A DNA stretch of 9,596 nucleotides from Dehalococcoidia bacterium (GTDB lineage Bacteria; Chloroflexota; Dehalococcoidia; Bin125): assembly GCA_007571275.1 (NCBI GenBank), contig RKRS01000272.1, positions 1 through 9,596 of the forward strand. The letters are read 5' to 3'. The notes under the pieces were generated by a model. It was not told the DNA's origin, did no database searches, and saw only the letters and a list, made by a program, of their open reading frames with translations. Below, in pieces: positions 6,365-9,596 of this stretch. A program made the position numbers and the translations under genes. The stretch's first letter is position 1. Every line of letters starts with the position of its first letter.

Positions 6365-7975
6365 CTACATCTGCGCCTGGGCTACTTCTTCGACGCCGTC
6401 AATCGCGCCAATCGACTGCACTTCTTCGACCGTCAACGCACGAGAGATCGTCAGCGCCATCAGCGACATCTCGGACGGATCATCCGCATCGAATCCGACG
6501 TCCATCGCTGCGATGTTCACGTCCAGCCGACCCAGCGCCATGCCGACCTCGCCGATTCGCCCTGGCCGGTCCTCATTACGTAGCACGAGGAGATGCAGAT
6601 GGTCCCGCACGCGACCGGAACGCGAGCGTGGCCCGCCGATATGCACAGGGAACCCATTGATCTCCACTACTGCCGCGCGGTTGTGCTCGAGCGTCCCCAT
6701 CAGCGATGTCACACCCGACGAGGTTCGCAATTCCACCGTGATCGTCGCTGTGTACGGTTCGGCGTCGGGCGAGCTGCGTTCCGACACGCGCCAGCCCCGA
6801 TGCGCAATCACGCTGTTGATGTTGACCAGGTTGACGTGCTCATCAGAAATCGGCGCGAGCAGCCCGGACACCACCGACGCCTTGAGCGGCGTCACGTCAT
6901 GGCTGGCGATCTCGCCGCGATAGCGGATGACGATATCTCGCCACTGACCGCTGGCCAGCTGCGTCGCCAGGCGACCGCACATCTCCGCTACCGACAGGTA
7001 TGGCCCCACTACCTCCAGCGACTCGGGATCGATCAGCGGGGCGTTGACCGCCGCCTGTGACGGCTGCCCGCGTAGCACCTTGAGGGTCTCGGTTGCGATA
7101 TCGACTGCGACCCGCTCCTGTGCCTCCTGCGTCGAAGCGCCAAGGTGTGGCGTGGCCAGCACGAGTGGATGGTTGATCAGTGGATTGCCATTGGCTGGTT
7201 CCTCGGCGAACACATCCAGCGCCGCCCCAGCCAGCTTCCCCGAGTCCAGCGCGGCGGCCAGCGCCGCTTCATCGATCAGCCGACCACGCGCCGTGTTGAC
7301 CAGCAACGCTCCCGGTTTCATCGCTCCAAACTCTGCTACTCCTAGTAGCGCTGGCGCATCGGGCGCCGCAGATGAATGCAGGGTCACGACGTCCGACTGA
7401 GCCAACAGCTCAGGAAACGGAACCAATTCGGCGCCGGTGCTCCGCGCGCGTTCCTCGGATACGAATGGGTCGAACGCAATCGTCCGCATCTCCATGGCCT
7501 GGAGGCGTCGCGCGACGGCGGCGCCAACCAGCCCGAGCCCTACAATCCCAACAGTCTTGCCTCGTAGTTCGGCGCCGACAAATGCGGAGCGATTCCACTC
7601 GCCAGACTTGAGCGACGCATTTGCCTCGGCCAGGTGACGCGAGAGCGATAACAGCAGCGCGACGGCCAGCTCAGCGGCGGACACCGTGTTGCCGCCCGCG
7701 GCATTGAGTACAATGACGCCGCGCTCCGTGGCTGCATCGAGGTCGATATTGTCGACACCGGCGCCGGCGCGACCAATTACCTGTAGTCCAGGCGCTGACT
7801 CGATCAGCTCCTGGTCAACCTTCGTCCCACTGCGGACGATCAGCCCCTGACAGTCGGCGATGGCTGACAACAGCTCGGGCCTGGACAGCGAGTATCTCGC
7901 GTCCACCTCTGCGCCGTCGCGCAGGATGGACAGCCCTTCTTCGGCTAGTGGCTCACTGACCAGAATCCGAGCCAT
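6365..7975 (-). CDS. serA: D-3-phosphoglycerate dehydrogenase, long form with C-terminal ACT domain
   Basis: This enzyme oxidises 3-phosphoglycerate to 3-phosphohydroxypyruvate with NAD+, the first committed step of serine synthesis. The 536 residues show a split catalytic domain (1-98 and about 288-310), a Rossmann domain with GLGLVG (146-151) and the ribose-binding aspartate in AFDPF (D169), and the catalytic triad R230 (NTARGR), E259 (DVFAEEP) and H277 (TPHLGAST). An allosteric substrate-binding domain follows (about 318-450), then an ACT domain (about 460-536) with NEDRPGRIGEVG, the usual serine-feedback site. Length and domains match the long type 1 enzyme of Bacillus and Mycobacterium. 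The start codon lies 27 bases after the aminotransferase stop, with only a weak GAGCGAG upstream. Expression probably depends on the upstream gene. Nothing is missing or broken. Confidence 0.96.
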   Translation of the reverse strand: MARILVSEPLAEEGLSILRDGAEVDARYSLSRPELLSAIADCQGLIVRSGTKVDQELIESAPGLQVIGRAGAGVDNIDLDAATERGVIVLNAAGGNTVSAAELAVALLLSLSRHLAEANASLKSGEWNRSAFVGAELRGKTVGIVGLGLVGAAVARRLQAMEMRTIAFDPFVSEERARSTGAELVPFPELLAQSDVVTLHSSAAPDAPALLGVAEFGAMKPGALLVNTARGRLIDEAALAAALDSGKLAGAALDVFAEEPANGNPLINHPLVLATPHLGASTQEAQERVAVDIATETLKVLRGQPSQAAVNAPLIDPESLEVVGPYLSVAEMCGRLATQLASGQWRDIVIRYRGEIASHDVTPLKASVVSGLLAPISDEHVNLVNINSVIAHRGWRVSERSSPDAEPYTATITVELRTSSGVTSLMGTLEHNRAAVVEINGFPVHIGGPRSRSGRVRDHLHLLVLRNEDRPGRIGEVGMALGRLDVNIAAMDVGFDADDPSEMSLMALTISRALTVEEVQSIGAIDGVEEVAQAQM

Positions 7976-7986
7976 CAGACGCTCGC

Positions 7987-8000
7987 TCTGTGCAGACAGA
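7987..8000 (-). repeat. Small hairpin in the aminotransferase/serA spacer
   Basis: On the minus strand TCTGT-CTGC-ACAGA forms a 5-bp stem with a 4-base loop, starting two bases after the TGA stop of the aminotransferase and ending just before the weak GAGCGAG ribosome binding site of serA. It has no U tract, so it is not a terminator. It might affect coupling or readthrough, but a stem this short could be chance. Confidence 0.3.
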
Positions 8001-8002
8001 TC

Positions 8003-9127
8003 TCAGCCGTCAATCCCGGGAATCACCGCGCCCTCGGCAGCGGAGAAGCCTTCCGCCACCAGCGCTTCCTGCAGCGCCGAGAAACAGGCGGCGAACTCAT
8101 CTTCATCGAGATAACCCAGGTGGCCGATTCTCCAGATCGAGGCCGCCAGCTTGCCCTGACCGCCCGCGATCACCACATCATGCTCCTCACGCAGCCGCTT
8201 TGAGACCGCGCTGCCCGTGACGCCCTCCGGCACCTTGACCGCTGTGACGGTATCCGACGCATAGCGCTCTTCCGCCAGCAGCTCCAGGCCCAGCGCCTTC
8301 GCCGCCGAGCGCGTCCACGAGGCGAAGCGGTGATGTCGCGCATAGATCGCCTCTGGGCCCTCAGCCACGAGCATGGGCAAGGCGACATCCATTGCGTAGA
8401 GCGTCGGCAACGCCGGCGTCCAGGGCGGTTGACCACGCTCGGCGTAGTCGTGATGCGTGGTCAAATCGAAATAGAAACTCGGCATCGTCGAGCACTTCGC
8501 CGCCTGCCAACCGCGCTCCGACAGCGCGGCCATTGCGATACCTGGCGGCGACAGCCAGCCCTTCTGCGACGCCGTCACGACAGCGTCCAGACCCCAGTCA
8601 TCCATTCGCATCTCAATCGAACCGAGTGAAGAGACTGCGTCCACGATGATCAGCGGATCAGCCACCTCACGCACTGCGGCGGCAATGTCGCCGATCGGAT
8701 TGGTTACGCCGGTTGAGGTTTCATTGTGTGTGATCAGCAGGGCGTCATACTCATCTCGTTGAATCAGCTCACGGACCAGGTCCGGGGTCGCTGCTTCACC
8801 CCACTCGATATCCGAGCGCGTGACCTCCGCGCCATAGCGTTCCGCAATCGTGCCGAACCGATCACCGAAGGAACCCACGGTCACGCACAGCGCCTTGTCG
8901 CCGAGTGACAGCGTATTCACCACAGCCGCTTCCATCGCCCCGGTGCCGGATGCCGAGATGATCAGAATCTCCTGATCGGTGCCGAAGAATGGTTGGATCC
9001 CGCTCGTCAGTCGCTCCAGCAAGTCGGCAAACTCGGGGCCGCGGTGGTTGATCATCTCGCCACCGGCGGCTGCCAGCACTTCTGGCGGACACGGTGTCGG
9101 ACCGGGAATGCGGAGATTCGTGGGCAT
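8003..9127 (-). CDS. Class V PLP aminotransferase (alanine-glyoxylate/serine-pyruvate type), probable phosphoserine-pathway transaminase
   Basis: The 374-residue fold-type I aminotransferase opens with LRIPGPTPCPPEVL, the family signature, followed by NHRGPEF (27-33), the phosphate-binding SGTGAMEAA (60-68), HNETSTG (134-140), the cofactor aspartate in VDAVSSLG (D163), the PLP lysine in TASQKGWLSPPG (K189) and the substrate-carboxylate arginine in WRIGHLG (R333). Members use alanine, serine or phosphoserine with glyoxylate, pyruvate or 2-oxoglutarate. Position directly before serA suggests it transaminates 3-phosphohydroxypyruvate in place of the canonical SerC, as proposed for similar pairs in other bacteria. 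Serine-glyoxylate or alanine-glyoxylate exchange is the alternative. The ATG at 9127 matches the conserved N-terminus; the upstream Shine-Dalgarno is poor. It ends in TGA, the only TGA among the complete genes here, in frame with serA. Confidence 0.88.
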   Translation of the reverse strand: MPTNLRIPGPTPCPPEVLAAAGGEMINHRGPEFADLLERLTSGIQPFFGTDQEILIISASGTGAMEAAVVNTLSLGDKALCVTVGSFGDRFGTIAERYGAEVTRSDIEWGEAATPDLVRELIQRDEYDALLITHNETSTGVTNPIGDIAAAVREVADPLIIVDAVSSLGSIEMRMDDWGLDAVVTASQKGWLSPPGIAMAALSERGWQAAKCSTMPSFYFDLTTHHDYAERGQPPWTPALPTLYAMDVALPMLVAEGPEAIYARHHRFASWTRSAAKALGLELLAEERYASDTVTAVKVPEGVTGSAVSKRLREEHDVVIAGGQGKLAASIWRIGHLGYLDEDEFAACFSALQEALVAEGFSAAEGAVIPGIDG

Positions 9128-9160
9128 TGCTATTTCACACCGTTCTTTACGATGAAGGGA

Positions 9161-9179
9161 AGCACTGGGAACCAGTGTT
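9161..9179. repeat. Inverted repeat CACTGG-GAA-CCAGTG
   Basis: This is a perfect 6-bp inverted repeat around a 3-base GAA centre (9163-9168 and 9172-9177). As plus-strand RNA it extends by a G-U and an A-U pair to 8 bp. It overlaps the weak -35 candidate of the aminotransferase on the minus strand. It has no downstream T run, so an operator or leader hairpin is more plausible than a terminator. Confidence 0.5.
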
Positions 9180-9187
9180 GCCGGCTT

Positions 9188-9211
9188 GCTCCAGTCACTG
9201 CATGCTGGAGC
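9188..9211. repeat. Inverted repeat GCTCCAG-10-CTGGAGC upstream of selA
   Basis: This is a perfect 7-bp inverted repeat with a 10-base spacer that itself contains the palindrome GCATGC split with the right arm (9200-9205). It begins 9 bases after the first inverted repeat ends and lies 27-36 bases before the selA start codons. It could be a repressor site or a leader hairpin of the selA transcript. Confidence 0.5.
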
Positions 9212-9247
9212 GCTGGTCGAAGCGTATCAGCGACCGGGATGGTGACA

Positions 9248-9596
9248 ATGTTGGATTCGAACAGCGCACAACACCCGGTGTCAGCAGCGTTGCGCTCGTT
9301 ACCGAGTGTCGACCGAGTGCTCGCTGAGCCGGCCCTGAGCGCTGTGCTGGAGCGTTGGCCGCGTGATCTGGTGGTCGACGCCGTGCGTGAGCAGATCGAG
9401 CAGGCGCGCCGACAGCTGACGAGCGGCGACGTCGCCACACCAACGCGAGCGGAGATCGCCTCTGACGCTGCGCGAGCGATGACCGAACGCTGGTGTTCGT
9501 CGCTTCGACCAGTGATCAACGCAACCGGCGTCGTGTTGCACACCAATCTCGGGCGCGCGCCAGTCTCGGACCGTGCAGCGGCAGCCATGTCTCGCG
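9248..9596 (+). CDS. selA: L-seryl-tRNA(Sec) selenium transferase, 5' part only
   Basis: SelA is a PLP enzyme that converts Ser-tRNA(Sec) to Sec-tRNA(Sec) with selenophosphate. The 116 codons in the window run off the right edge without a stop. They show the SelA N-terminal domain beginning LRSLPSVDRVL (15-25) and the hallmark RPVINATGVVLHTNLGRAP (87-105) that opens the PLP domain. The PLP lysine would lie past the edge, so activity cannot be judged. The start chosen is ATG 9248, preceded by GGATGGTGA (9237-9245), a near match to the extended Shine-Dalgarno sequence. In-frame ATG 9239 or GTG 9242 would add only two or three residues. The gene is divergent from the aminotransferase-serA pair. 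selB, selD and the tRNA(Sec) gene are not in the window and might follow to the right. A SelA-like paralogue is unlikely given the specific N-terminal domain. Confidence 0.92.
   Translation, partial: MLDSNSAQHPVSAALRSLPSVDRVLAEPALSAVLERWPRDLVVDAVREQIEQARRQLTSGDVATPTRAEIASDAARAMTERWCSSLRPVINATGVVLHTNLGRAPVSDRAAAAMSR

Larger units (their letters stand above)
9128..9247. promoter_or_regulatory. Divergent control region between the aminotransferase-serA pair and selA
   Basis: This is the longest non-coding stretch in the window and must hold the promoters of both the aminotransferase (-) and selA (+). It carries two inverted repeats, listed separately. On the minus strand TTCCCA and TAAAGA, 16 bases apart, are a weak promoter candidate for the aminotransferase, and the -35 part falls inside the first inverted repeat. 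Upstream of selA, TATCAG (9225-9230) is a poor -10. No tRNA, T-box sequence or recognisable riboswitch is present. Confidence 0.5.

Noticed and set aside
9128..9247. tRNA(Sec) gene or T-box leader in the selA spacer
   Set aside because: There is no acceptor-stem pairing, TTC-loop sequence or T-box motif; only two short inverted repeats are present.
9130..9588. 152-codon minus-strand open frame at the right end
   Set aside because: It is antisense to the clear SelA N-terminus on the plus strand.

Overview
The window is a compact bacterial chromosome segment with about 60% GC by eye. It holds seven complete protein genes and two cut by the window edges. Coding density is very high: two convergent gene pairs have only 4 and 6 bases between their stop codons, and the longest non-coding gap is about 120 bases. 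No rRNA, tRNA, CRISPR array, insertion sequence or phage gene is visible. The gene set (serA next to an alanine-glyoxylate-type aminotransferase, a DUF1015 gene and selA, plus an orphan-looking acetolactate-synthase-like enzyme and an amidase) resembles loci in Chloroflexota of the Dehalococcoidia/SAR202/Thermomicrobia kind. That placement is a judgement from gene content and protein style, not a measured result.

Left third, minus strand (3439 down to 1): a GTG-started amidase-signature hydrolase, then a thiamine-diphosphate enzyme of the acetolactate synthase superfamily, then the first 82 residues of a protein whose start resembles the N-terminal domain of Mrr-like 'restriction system' proteins. 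The spacing (88 bases, then 15) suggests a single transcript. The 88-base gap contains a nested inverted repeat.

Middle (3488-6358): rph (RNase PH) runs divergently from the amidase, probably from a -10 element placed so that its mRNA is leaderless. It converges on a HIT/GalT-superfamily gene whose second half looks like a degenerate copy of its first half. That gene shares a 92-base divergent spacer with a DUF1015 gene.

Right third (6365-9596): a serine block. A class V aminotransferase and serA (long form with ACT domain) are co-directional on the minus strand, 27 bases apart. They plausibly carry out the first two steps from 3-phosphoglycerate towards serine. The DUF1015 gene converges on serA; that family is repeatedly found beside serine genes but has no known reaction. 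Divergent from the aminotransferase is the 5' end of selA, which converts Ser-tRNA(Sec) to Sec-tRNA(Sec). Serine synthesis and a serine-consuming selenocysteine step therefore share one 120-base control region with two inverted repeats. The aminotransferase ends in UGA, in frame with serA and with no further stop between them, which is notable beside selA but may be chance. No wholly new system is evident. The points most worth checking are DUF1015, the serine/selenium arrangement and the GalT-like duplicated protein.
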